DNA of 37,496 nucleotides, from the NCBI RefSeq assembly GCF_001601575.1, contig NZ_LOHZ01000045.1, forward strand, positions 1-37,496, in the 5' to 3' direction. Origin of the DNA: Thermovenabulum gondwanense (GTDB lineage Bacteria > Bacillota > Thermosediminibacteria > Thermosediminibacterales > Thermosediminibacteraceae). How positions within the stretch are numbered: position 1 is the stretch's first letter; the number at the start of each line of letters is the position of its first letter. Positions 17,214 through 26,635 of the stretch are shown piece after piece. The translations under genes were made by a program, and so were the position numbers. The notes under the pieces are model-generated. The model did no database searches. It saw only the letters and a program-made list of their open reading frames with translations, and was not told the DNA's origin.

Positions 17214-18845
17214 TTACTTAATTATTTTTCCACTTTTAACCAAAGCATATAAAAGATCATCTTTTCTTAATTCTTCTACGACATATAGTTTACCCTTAGC
17301 AGCCTTTGTAATTTTAGATAGACAATCTTTGTTTGGCTGCAATCCTATGCAAAAAAAATCGATTTTCTTTTTAGATATCTTTTCTGCAGCATTTATTGAA
17401 TCTTTTAATGGGTCATTTGACCATAAAGGTACGGTTGGGATTCCATCGGTAATCAAAATCATCAAGGGATTTTTTAGTTTTTTTGCATTCATATACTCGA
17501 AGCCTTTTTCAATCGCAAGAGCAAGAGGTGTAAGGCCGGAAGATATCATGCTGGATAAACCGGTATCCAGGTTTGTAAAATTTTTAGTATAGGGCACATA
17601 AAGCTTTACTTCTTTATCCTGAAACGCCAGAACCGCTACTCTCTTTTTAGCAGTTAATAATATATGTTTTGCAAGAAATTTTGCACTCCTTAACCGATTT
17701 CCATTCATGCTTGCACTGGCATCAATTATTAAGCAAATATCCTGTTCCTTTTCTCCCAATCTTTTGTTTAAAATTATATCTTTTGGTTCTATATAAAATT
17801 TCTGTTTTTGTTGAAAGCTTCTTACCATTGCATTTTTAATAGTCTCCGGAATATCTATTTCTTCCATCCAATCTCCTTTATTAATTTTTGAAGAAAAAGA
17901 TATCCCTTTTTTCCTAAGTTCAAAATGTTTTTTCGCGGAAACGCCTCCCCGTGTAATTTTTATATTTTTTATGAGTCTTTTCAGTATTAACTCCAGCTCT
18001 TTGTAATTTTCTATAATAAATTTCTTGAATTCCTCTCCTTTTCGGCTAAGTGTAATACCTTTTTCGCTCTTTTCTATAAAATTACTATTTTTGAGTTTCT
18101 CTATAATTGATTCCACATCAGCATACTTTTTTTTAAGTAAATTTAAGTTTTCCCCTCCTGAACTCAGGTTTTCAAGAATTTCTTCTAATTCCTTTAAACT
18201 CCCCAAAAATTCCATCATTTCTACCGCATTTTCAAAATTTTCTCTATAACTTTCTCCCCTTCTTTCTTTTCCTTTTAAAAAGGAATCGGTTACAGACATG
18301 TATGGAGAAAGGTCTACCGGTGAATTTCCAACCTCATTTACAACTTTTTCTATCTTCCGGATCTCAACTTTTTGACCGGTAAGAAAATTTTCAACAGCTC
18401 TTACTATTTCAATCAACAAATCCAGGTCTTCATCCTTTAACATTAAGGCCAGATGCACGTGATTCAAATGGTTCTTTTTTAAAGTCTCGGTTTGTCCATA
18501 ATCCAAGCTACCCGTCAATCTACCTCCTCCGGTGCCCGTTTGAACATCTATATAATTCATAATATCTCCTTTGTTCTTTTTTAATAATAGCTCAATAAGA
18601 CATTTTGCCAGCATTTTTACATTTACTTCTTTTAACTCATGAAATATATCTAAATGAATTATTTCATTTTCCTTTTCCCTTTTGTAAAAAATAACACCAG
18701 CATCCTGGTTTTTTATTACTTTTATCACCTGAGGTTTTTCCGGAGAAATAACGTGGACCCTTTTACTGGCACAACAGGTCTCTCCTATCCTTACTCCATT
18801 TCCCTTATTAAATTCATCAATTAATTTCATGGAAAGGGGGTTCAC
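17214..18845 (-). CDS. VWA domain protein, BchD/magnesium chelatase D-like
   Basis: 543 residues. A von Willebrand A domain fills the C-terminal third, with a complete-looking MIDAS start near residue 370 (CLIIDASASMNGNRL, DxSxS form) and ITDGIP later. The N-terminal half is not recognised. It includes Gly-rich TGTGGGRLTG near residue 105 and a long charged, predicted helical or winged-helix-like middle. GTG start at 18845 overlaps the ATPase stop in GTGA and has GAGGAGG 7 bases upstream, so the two are translationally coupled. AAA+/VWA pairs remodel or insert metal in partner proteins; no chlorophyll or cobalamin gene is near, so the target is unknown. Confidence 0.82.
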   Translation of the reverse strand: MNPLSMKLIDEFNKGNGVRIGETCCASKRVHVISPEKPQVIKVIKNQDAGVIFYKREKENEIIHLDIFHELKEVNVKMLAKCLIELLLKKNKGDIMNYIDVQTGTGGGRLTGSLDYGQTETLKKNHLNHVHLALMLKDEDLDLLIEIVRAVENFLTGQKVEIRKIEKVVNEVGNSPVDLSPYMSVTDSFLKGKERRGESYRENFENAVEMMEFLGSLKELEEILENLSSGGENLNLLKKKYADVESIIEKLKNSNFIEKSEKGITLSRKGEEFKKFIIENYKELELILKRLIKNIKITRGGVSAKKHFELRKKGISFSSKINKGDWMEEIDIPETIKNAMVRSFQQKQKFYIEPKDIILNKRLGEKEQDICLIIDASASMNGNRLRSAKFLAKHILLTAKKRVAVLAFQDKEVKLYVPYTKNFTNLDTGLSSMISSGLTPLALAIEKGFEYMNAKKLKNPLMILITDGIPTVPLWSNDPLKDSINAAEKISKKKIDFFCIGLQPNKDCLSKITKAAKGKLYVVEELRKDDLLYALVKSGKIIK

Positions 18846-20140
18846 TTTAGTTCCTCCTCGGTTTTTATTAATTCTTGTTCATTAATTTCATCTATTTTTT
18901 TTGCTTTTTGAGGAGGTGCTTTTATTTCTACATCAGCAGGATTATTATTACTGCCCATGGTTTTGTATTTTTTTGACAAAAAAGGCCATCTCAAAAACTT
19001 AAACCTATCAAAAATAATGCTTTTATTATTTCCGGCGATTTTTTTATTTATTTTTTCAGATTCATCTGCTTTGTTTTTTTGAAAATATGCAACTTCTGCT
19101 TCATCTCTTTTAATCCTGTTCATTGTCAGGGTATTCTCTATAAACTTGATTATTTCAAATACATTTTTTTCACTGGTTCTGTGCTTTAACGCATACCTTG
19201 CAAGAAAGGTAACATCTTTTGGATTAACATCCCTATCATATAAAGCAGAAAGCATTTTTAATCCATTTATTACGGATTCAAGTCCCCTAATACTTTCAAG
19301 ATTAAAATTGACATAGCATAACGCTAAAGCATCTTTTATTTCCTCAGGAATCTGAAACTTTTCTATTCGTTTCCGAGATTCAATATATAAGTTCTTTTTG
19401 AATATTTCCGATAAGCCATTGTCTTTTATTTTTCCTTCAAGTATGGATTTTACAACTTCAGCTCCATGAGGTTTATCTACATAAACTACAAAATCAAACC
19501 TGTCAGAAAGCTGTTTTCTAACATCCTCCAAAGGCCCAGGTTCTTCGTCCGGATTGGAAGCAGCCCAAACCGTAACATTTACAGGTATCTCAACAGTAGG
19601 TAATCCTACTTCTTCGATTTGTATTCTTCCGGGTTTTGTACCCATTACATCCAGCAGTATATCAGCAATTTCAGGAGAAATATCAGCAATCCGGTTTATC
19701 TCATCTATGAATAATATGCCCCTATTTGCCTTGGGAATAGTTCCTAAAAGCAAGGCAGCTCTTGGGTCATCCTTTGATGTTAACTTTTCAAGGTCGATGC
19801 TCCCTACCACAGTACCTTTCTTTGCCGAAGCGGAGATTTCTACAAATGGCATCCTAATTTTTTCTACTCCTAATTTATCGATTTCTTCCATATTTAAATT
19901 TTTATGTGCCGGACAATGGGGTGCTCTTGGATCGCAGTTAAACTCACATCCTTTTATCCTTTCAATAAAAGGAAGAATGCTTTTATAGGCCCTAATTATG
20001 GTGGTTTTGCCCGTTCCCCTTAATCCCTCTGCATGTACATGAATTGGATTTCCTGTAAATGTGGATAAGACAGAAATATCCAATATATCTATTAAGTTTT
20101 TATTTCCATCATGCACAACTATTTGAGAATATGTTTTCAT
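18842..20140 (-). CDS. AAA+ ATPase, ChlI/BchI-MoxR type
   Basis: 432 residues. Walker A is GLRGTGKT (residues 39-46), followed by a Cys-rich insertion Cys65-x3-Cys69-x6-Cys76-x2-His79 that may bind metal and resembles the insert in magnesium-chelatase I-like proteins. Walker B is ILFIDEINRI (around 145), with sensor segments in VTVWAASNPDEEPGPL and arginine-finger-like RKQLSDRFDF. The C-terminal tail of about 100 residues is basic and Lys/Asn-rich. ATG is preceded by GGAGGGG. It overlaps the VWA gene by 4 bases. The pair forms its own two-gene unit, with a terminator on each side. Function is likely a chaperone-like motor with the VWA partner; substrate unknown. Confidence 0.85.
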   Translation of the reverse strand: MKTYSQIVVHDGNKNLIDILDISVLSTFTGNPIHVHAEGLRGTGKTTIIRAYKSILPFIERIKGCEFNCDPRAPHCPAHKNLNMEEIDKLGVEKIRMPFVEISASAKKGTVVGSIDLEKLTSKDDPRAALLLGTIPKANRGILFIDEINRIADISPEIADILLDVMGTKPGRIQIEEVGLPTVEIPVNVTVWAASNPDEEPGPLEDVRKQLSDRFDFVVYVDKPHGAEVVKSILEGKIKDNGLSEIFKKNLYIESRKRIEKFQIPEEIKDALALCYVNFNLESIRGLESVINGLKMLSALYDRDVNPKDVTFLARYALKHRTSEKNVFEIIKFIENTLTMNRIKRDEAEVAYFQKNKADESEKINKKIAGNNKSIIFDRFKFLRWPFLSKKYKTMGSNNNPADVEIKAPPQKAKKIDEINEQELIKTEEELK

Positions 20141-20191
20141 CTTCTCACCCCTCCTTGTAAATATTTTTCCTCATATTATTTCCAATAAACA

Positions 20192-20223
20192 AAAAAAAAG
20201 AGGTAAATTATACCTCTTTTTTT
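20192..20223 (-). terminator. Terminator overlapping the end of the phasin-like gene
   Basis: Perfect hairpin with arms AAAAAAAGAGGTA and TACCTCTTTTTTT around a 5-base loop; the coding stop TAA is in the loop. Read on the minus strand it ends in nine T, and it can act in both directions. Confidence 0.85.
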
Positions 20224-20522
20224 AACTCGTCAATTTTTCTTTCTAACTCTTCGATTTTAATCTTTAATTCTTCTATCTCCTGTTTCCTCACCAGATTCAT
20301 ATTCTTAATTGCAATTTCTATTTGTTCATCTATTTTCTGCTGCAATTTCTTTTTTTCCTGTTCTATTCTGTCCACAAGGGTTTTTAAAAGATCTTTGCCT
20401 TCTTCCTTCGAGACTTCTCCTTTTTTAACCAGTTCCTGAATAATTTCTTCAGCCTTTTCTTTGGTTAAAGCAACAAGCCCGATACCCGCATAAAGCCCCG
20501 TAGTTAAAAGGTCTTTTAACAT
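20208..20522 (-). CDS. Phasin-like / COG3937 coiled-coil protein
   Basis: 104 residues. A short hydrophobic N-terminal helix (MLKDLLTTGLYAGIGLVALT) is followed by KEKAEEIIQELVKKGEVSKEEGKDLL and a long charged helix to the end with strong heptad periodicity (EIEELKIKIEELERKIDELKKEV). This is the pattern of polyhydroxyalkanoate granule-associated (phasin-like) proteins of COG3937. No PHA synthase is visible nearby, so a general scaffold or membrane-associated role is as likely. GGAGGG precedes the ATG. It follows secF by 18 bases and ends the secDF operon with a terminator whose loop holds the stop codon. Confidence 0.75.
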   Translation of the reverse strand: MLKDLLTTGLYAGIGLVALTKEKAEEIIQELVKKGEVSKEEGKDLLKTLVDRIEQEKKKLQQKIDEQIEIAIKNMNLVRKQEIEELKIKIEELERKIDELKKEV

Positions 20523-20540
20523 ACATACCCTCCTTCAGCT

Positions 20541-21407
20541 TTAAGCGGTTTTTGCATCTTTCCTCCATATAGACCACAATGGACTTGCAATAAAAATTGA
20601 GGAATAGGTTCCGCTTACAATACCAATGATCAAAGCCATTGTAAAGTCTTTAATAGTCTCTCCTCCAAAAAGATTCAGCGCAATAATGGTAAGTAAGGTG
20701 GTTAAAGATGTGTTGATAGATCTTGCAAGGGTTTGTGCAATGCTTATATTTGCAATTTCGTTGAAAGATACTTTTTTTGCGTTTTTTAAATTTTCCCTTA
20801 TTCTATCAAAAACTACAATAGTATCATTAATTGAATAACCCACTACCGTTAGTATTACCGCTATAACGGAACTATCAATGGGAACCCTAAAAAGTGCATA
20901 CCAGCTTATAACAATAAGCACATCGTGTATTAACGCCAGTACGGCTGCGATTCCAGATATAAACTGAAATCGAAAAGAAATATAAGCCAGCATCAAAATA
21001 TTTGCGATGATTAAGGCAACTATTGCCTGTTTTCTTAATTCGCTGCCGATAACCGCATCAACCTTTTCCGCCCTTATCAATTCAATTTTCGAAAATTTAT
21101 TCTTCAAGCTCTCAGTTATTTTTGATTGCTCATCCTTGGATAAAACCACTGTTCGAATTATCAACTCATTTCCATCGTCTCCAGCTTTCTTTGCTTCAAA
21201 ATCTTTAATATTCAGATCGGTTAGCGTTTTTCTTACTTCAGAAAGTTCATAAGTCTGCCCCATATTATAATGCAAAATCGTACCTCCGGTAAAATCAATA
21301 CCCCAGTTTAAACCATTAATTGCCGCGGAAATTAATCCTGCAAATATTATCGCCAGTGAAATGAAAAACCATATATATTTTCGTTCCATTATTTTATATA
21401 TTTTCAC
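20541..21407 (-). CDS. secF: Protein translocase subunit SecF
   Basis: 288 residues, with six membrane helices expected. An N-terminal helix is followed by the family signature NGLNWGIDFTGGTILHYN, a periplasm-like loop, and the transmembrane block with VVGYSINDTIVVFDRIREN and ALNLFGGETIKDFTMALIIGIVSGTYSSIF. SecF with SecD uses the proton or sodium gradient to complete Sec-dependent export. The start is GTG at 21407 with AGGTG 7 bases upstream. SecD and SecF are separate genes here, not fused as in Bacillus subtilis SecDF. Confidence 0.96.
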   Translation of the reverse strand: MKIYKIMERKYIWFFISLAIIFAGLISAAINGLNWGIDFTGGTILHYNMGQTYELSEVRKTLTDLNIKDFEAKKAGDDGNELIIRTVVLSKDEQSKITESLKNKFSKIELIRAEKVDAVIGSELRKQAIVALIIANILMLAYISFRFQFISGIAAVLALIHDVLIVISWYALFRVPIDSSVIAVILTVVGYSINDTIVVFDRIRENLKNAKKVSFNEIANISIAQTLARSINTSLTTLLTIIALNLFGGETIKDFTMALIIGIVSGTYSSIFIASPLWSIWRKDAKTA

Positions 21408-21420
21408 ATTTATTCACCTC

Positions 21421-22662
21421 TTATGCGCTAAATAATTTTTTGTTAACAAAAAGTTTGGATGCAATGATATTTGATAAAAGCACCCTGGTCACTACTATAG
21501 CGGTAAACATACTGGTTAAAATACCGATTATCAATGTAACGGCAAAACCTTTTATTGGACCGCTACCGAAGTAAAATAGTACCACTGCTGCAATAATCGT
21601 AGTAATATTTGAGTCAAAAATCGTAAGCATTGCCCTGTTAAAACCGGCATCTATAGCAGAACGCAGAGTTTTACCATTTCTAAGTTCTTCTTTAAATCTT
21701 TCAAAAATTAAAACATTAGCATCTACCGCCATACCGATAGAAAGGATAAATCCTGCTATGCCAGGAAGGGTTAAAGTAGCTCCTATAGCTATAAAAACTG
21801 TTAATACAATCATTACATATATCATCAAAGCTATGTCTGCAATAAATCCTGGTAGTCTATAATATAAAATCATAAACAAAATAACGAGAACCACGCCGAT
21901 TTTCCCCGCAGCTACACTCTTTGCAAGAGAGTCCGCACCCAACGTAGGACCTACCGTTCTTACCTCTCTCTGCACCAAGTCAACGGGTAATGCACCGCCT
22001 CTGATTAATGCTGCAAGTTCTGCCGCTCTGTCAATACTCTCCAATCCTTCAATTACTGCTTCTCCATTGGTAATAACCGCTTTTACAACGGGAGCAGAAA
22101 TTACTTCTTCGTCAAGTAATATAGCTATTGGTTGTTCAAAATATTTTTTAGTAGCTTCCGCAAATTTTTTTGCACCGGTATCATCTAATTTAAGGCTTAC
22201 CATTGGTTCATTTGCTTGTCCGTATATTGCTCGAGCATCTCTCACATTATCTCCGGTCAAAATCACCGTTCCATCGGGTCCAACAAAACGCAAGGAAGCC
22301 GTTTTACCTATTATTTCAAGGGCTTTTTGAGAATCCTTTACGCCCGGTAATTCAACCCTTATTCGAGTATTTCCCTGTCTTGTAATAAGAGGTTCTGCAA
22401 CGCCCAGCTGGTCTACCCTTCTTCTAATTACCTCAACTGCACTGTTCATTTTCTCTTCATTCAATTCCTGTCCCGGTTTTGGTTCAGCTTCTAATAATAC
22501 GTATACTCCCCCCTGTAAATCCAATCCAAGTTTTATAGATTTTGACAGAGGTGCTTGTTTGTAAGGACCGATTTTAATACCGTACAATAAAGTATAAGCC
22601 AAAAAAGCAGCTAAAATTAAAATGAGTGCGATTTTTAAGAGGCTTTTTGTCCTGTAATTCAT
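21421..22662 (-). CDS. secD: Protein translocase subunit SecD
   Basis: 413 residues. One N-terminal helix, then KLGLDLQGGVYVLLEAEP (the SecD signature), the P1 domain with VIRRRVDQLGVAEPLI, and a C-terminal block with AGFILSIGMAVDANVLIFERFKEELR and GFNRAMLTIFDSNITTIIAA. Compared with Gram-negative SecD the large loop is short, as is usual in clostridia. ATG at 22662 has GGAGG 8 bases before it; the frame extends upstream to a TTG at 22683 but without a site. It is followed by secF after 13 bases. Confidence 0.96.
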   Translation of the reverse strand: MNYRTKSLLKIALILILAAFLAYTLLYGIKIGPYKQAPLSKSIKLGLDLQGGVYVLLEAEPKPGQELNEEKMNSAVEVIRRRVDQLGVAEPLITRQGNTRIRVELPGVKDSQKALEIIGKTASLRFVGPDGTVILTGDNVRDARAIYGQANEPMVSLKLDDTGAKKFAEATKKYFEQPIAILLDEEVISAPVVKAVITNGEAVIEGLESIDRAAELAALIRGGALPVDLVQREVRTVGPTLGADSLAKSVAAGKIGVVLVILFMILYYRLPGFIADIALMIYVMIVLTVFIAIGATLTLPGIAGFILSIGMAVDANVLIFERFKEELRNGKTLRSAIDAGFNRAMLTIFDSNITTIIAAVVLFYFGSGPIKGFAVTLIIGILTSMFTAIVVTRVLLSNIIASKLFVNKKLFSA

Positions 22663-22754
22663 CAATTTCTCCTCCAATCCCAAAAAGGTTGCATAACAAA
22701 TTTATTATATCCCTTAAAAAAGAAGCAGTCAATAAACAACCAAATCCATATAAA

Positions 22755-22781
22755 GATTAAAAGGCCTTCGTCAGGCCTTTT
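22755..22781 (-). terminator. Terminator after scfA
   Basis: Minus-strand hairpin AAAGGCCT-GACGA-AGGCCTTT followed by TAATCTTT, starting at the scfA stop codon. It probably limits read-through into secD, although the T run is broken. Confidence 0.6.
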
Positions 22782-22929
22782 ACTTAATCTCTTTATTTTC
22801 GCATTCCTGATTTGCCACCGTGCAGGAGGTTTTGCAAGCTGATTGGCATGATGCCATGCATTCCCCGCAACCTTTTTTCTCCAAATGATCACATAAATCT
22901 CCTTTGTGAATCTTGATTATATGTTTCAT
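22780..22929 (-). CDS. scfA: Six-cysteine-in-forty-five (SCIFF) peptide precursor ScfA
   Basis: 49-residue peptide, easily overlooked because of its size. It starts MKHIIKIHKGDLC and has the SCIFF core GCGECMASCQSACKTSC, then TVANQEC. Cys are at 13, 21, 24, 28, 32, 36 and 43, one more than the usual six. SCIFF is nearly universal in clostridia and is a ribosomal peptide with thioether bonds made by the radical SAM maturase ScfB; its function is unknown. GGAGGG precedes the ATG. The neighbours yajC, a TIGR04086 protein and secDF match its usual place, but scfB, which normally follows it, is missing: secD is the next gene. Confidence 0.9.
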   Translation of the reverse strand: MKHIIKIHKGDLCDHLEKKGCGECMASCQSACKTSCTVANQECENKEIK

Positions 22930-22986
22930 CCCACTTTTCCCTCCGTTTCTTATAGGATACTACCTTTTATTTAAGAATTCTTTTTT

Positions 22987-22995
22987 ATTATACCA
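22987..22995 (-). promoter_or_regulatory. Extended -10 promoter of scfA
   Basis: Minus-strand TGG-TATAAT, an extended -10 element (22987-22995), with only a weak -35 (TTTTCT) 17 bases upstream. The start would be near 22980, leaving a leader of about 50 bases before scfA. Confidence 0.6.
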
Positions 22996-23016
22996 GAAAA
23001 AATATTACAAGAAAAG

Positions 23017-23400
23017 TTAAATATTTACACCGATCGCTCCGGATATAGCCCCGATTAAAAATCCAAACAGAACATCAAATAGTGAAGAGGCAGTAATATC
23101 TTCTTTATAAAATAATATTTTAATTATTATTATTGCTGCAGTATAAAGTAGACCTATAAGACCTCCATTTAACCAGCCTTTTGATTCAATTCCCCTCGAT
23201 GTAATAAAAGAAGATACCGCAATGGACAAAGCCATTACTATTACAGCTAATTTAGATATAAATTCCTCGGCAATCGATGAAAAATATATTATAACGCTGA
23301 ACAATAATAAAAAAATTATCGTCAATAGAAAAGCCAATAATATACCCGATAATACTTTTCTTGTATCAAGCAGAGGGCTCCTTTTCACGGTAATTTTCAT
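23017..23400 (-). CDS. TIGR04086 family membrane protein
   Basis: 127 residues, with four predicted membrane helices (about residues 15-38, 45-65, 77-96 and 107-126) and the conserved loop KGWLNGGLIGLLY. This is the TIGR04086 type, a clostridial membrane protein of unknown function found between yajC and scfA/secD. ATG at 23400 is chosen because GGAGG stands 7 bases before it; the frame to 23463 would pass through a hairpin and overlap yajC. Its ribosome binding site is in the 3' arm of a terminator-like hairpin. Confidence 0.85.
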   Translation of the reverse strand: MKITVKRSPLLDTRKVLSGILLAFLLTIIFLLLFSVIIYFSSIAEEFISKLAVIVMALSIAVSSFITSRGIESKGWLNGGLIGLLYTAAIIIIKILFYKEDITASSLFDVLFGFLIGAISGAIGVNI

Positions 23401-23447
23401 AAAAAAACCTCCTTTCCTCAATAAATATATATTTGAGGAAAGGAGGT
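23401..23447 (-). terminator. Terminator-like hairpin containing the next gene's Shine-Dalgarno
   Basis: A 15-bp perfect stem on the minus strand: arms 23433-23447 (ACCTCCTTTCCTCAA) and 23407-23421 (TTGAGGAAAGGAGGT), an 11-base loop, then six more T and directly the ATG at 23400. It has all features of an intrinsic terminator after yajC. The 3' arm includes the GGAGG that must start the TIGR04086 gene. Confidence 0.85.
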
Positions 23448-23459
23448 AGTATTCCAAAA

Positions 23460-23759
23460 TCAAGTTTTATCTTTATTATCCGCTTTATCGGATTTTTTTA
23501 GAACTGTACCTATGGCAGAACGTGTGACTTTAATTTTGAGTTTATCTCCCACTTCAAGGGTAATGACATCATCCTTAATATTAAGTATTCTACCGTAGAT
23601 TCCTCCTATTGTGATTACATCGTCTCCCTCTTTCAGGCTCTCCAGCATCATTTTTCTTTCTCTGTCTCTTTTTTGCTGAGGCCTAATTAATAGAAAGTAA
23701 AAAATAGCAAATATAAGTATTAAAGGCCCGAATTGTTGTAAGAAAATCGTACTGTTCAA
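23460..23759 (-). CDS. yajC: Preprotein translocase subunit YajC
   Basis: 99 residues. A single N-terminal membrane helix ends in the family signature FAIFYFLLIRPQQKRDRE, followed by GDDVITIGGIYGRI and a basic C-terminus. It assists SecDF in export. It starts at TTG 23759, with AAGGG some 12 bases upstream, a weak site. It lies just downstream of tgt and upstream of the TIGR04086-scfA-secDF genes, separated from them by a terminator-like hairpin. Confidence 0.92.
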   Translation of the reverse strand: MNSTIFLQQFGPLILIFAIFYFLLIRPQQKRDRERKMMLESLKEGDDVITIGGIYGRILNIKDDVITLEVGDKLKIKVTRSAIGTVLKKSDKADNKDKT

Positions 23760-23837
23760 CTAAGGATCACACCCTTCCCAAAATTACTATAAAAATGCAT
23801 ATTAGTTAATTCGATAAATTTTTAAAAAATCCTTTTT

Positions 23838-25585
<1,748 letters not shown>

Positions 25586-25603
25586 AACTTTCCTCCTTTC
25601 TTT

Positions 25604-26629
25604 CTATACAATCAACATAGCATCTCCAAAGGAAAAAAACCTGTACCTATTTTTCACAGCTTCTTCATATGATCTCATTACTTTTTCCTTCCCTGCAAAA
25701 GCGCAAACCAGCATTATCAAAGTGGACTCGGGTAAGTGAAAATTTGTAATTAGAGCATCAATGGCCTTGAATTTATAGCCTGGATATATGAATAAATCCG
25801 TAAAGCCTTTTTTCGCAGTAACAAATCCTTTGGGATCACTTACCGTTTCGAGGGTTCTCGTCGTAGTTGTCCCCACCGCAAATAATCTTTTCCCTTCTTT
25901 TTTTGTATTATTAATAATATCGGCTGTTTCCTGAGAAATTTCGTAGTATTCGGCGTGCATTTTGTGTTTTTCAATTTCTCTTACCTTAACCGGTCTGAAA
26001 GTGCCGAGCCCTACATGCAGGGTAATATAAGCAATTTTTACACCTTTTTCTTTAATTTTTTCTAATAATTCAGCGGTGAAATGAAGACCAGCCGTTGGTG
26101 CAGCCGCAGATCCGGGAAATTTAGCATAAACAGTTTGATACCGGTCCTTTTCTTCAAGCTTCTTTTTTATATAAGGGGGTACGGGCATTTCTCCCAGTTG
26201 GTCCAAAATCTCTTCAAATATCCCCTCATAAGAGAATTCTACTATTCTTCCTCCCGCTTCAGTGTAATCAATCACCCTTGCTTTTAATAAACCATCACCA
26301 AAAATAAAGTTTTTCCCTAATTTTGCCCTTCTACCGGGTTTTACCAGTACTTCCCATATATTCCCTTTTATTCTGTTTAATAAAACAAACTCAATGGTGC
26401 CTCTTGTGTCTTCTCTTTCACCAATTAACCTGGCGGGTATCACTTTCGTATTATTTAATACCAAGCAATCCCCTTCATTCATATAATTAATAATCTCATA
26501 AAAAATTTTATGTTCCATTTCGCCGGTTTCCTTTTTTAAAACCAGAAGCCTTGATTTGTCCCTTTCTTTTAACGGTTCCTGAGCAATTAGTTCCTCGGGT
26601 AAATCGTAGTAAAATTCTTTTAAATCCAT
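25604..26629 (-). CDS. queA: S-adenosylmethionine:tRNA ribosyltransferase-isomerase
   Basis: 341 residues, full length. Transfers and rearranges the ribosyl part of SAM onto preQ1 in tRNA to make epoxyqueuosine. Family motifs are DFKLYDLP-like [38 protein letters not shown] and the C-terminal [18 protein letters not shown] is preceded by GGAGATG. It follows the SpoIID-like gene by 6 bases, so it is read with the ruv genes, and is followed by the PsiE-like gene and tgt. Confidence 0.96.
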   Translation of the reverse strand: MDLKEFYYDLPEELIAQEPLKERDKSRLLVLKKETGEMEHKIFYEIINYMNEGDCLVLNNTKVIPARLIGEREDTRGTIEFVLLNRIKGNIWEVLVKPGRRAKLGKNFIFGDGLLKARVIDYTEAGGRIVEFSYEGIFEEILDQLGEMPVPPYIKKKLEEKDRYQTVYAKFPGSAAAPTAGLHFTAELLEKIKEKGVKIAYITLHVGLGTFRPVKVREIEKHKMHAEYYEISQETADIINNTKKEGKRLFAVGTTTTRTLETVSDPKGFVTAKKGFTDLFIYPGYKFKAIDALITNFHLPESTLIMLVCAFAGKEKVMRSYEEAVKNRYRFFSFGDAMLIV

Positions 26630-26635
26630 ATTTTT

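Noticed and set aside
22662-22892. A 76-residue frame on the minus strand across scfA and into secD
   Set aside because: It is in another frame of scfA; the SCIFF frame 22780-22929 has GGAGGG and a family-typical sequence.
23017-23463. Long form of the TIGR04086 protein starting at 23463
   Set aside because: The extra 21 residues are encoded by the terminator-like hairpin and overlap the yajC stop; GGAGG supports 23400.
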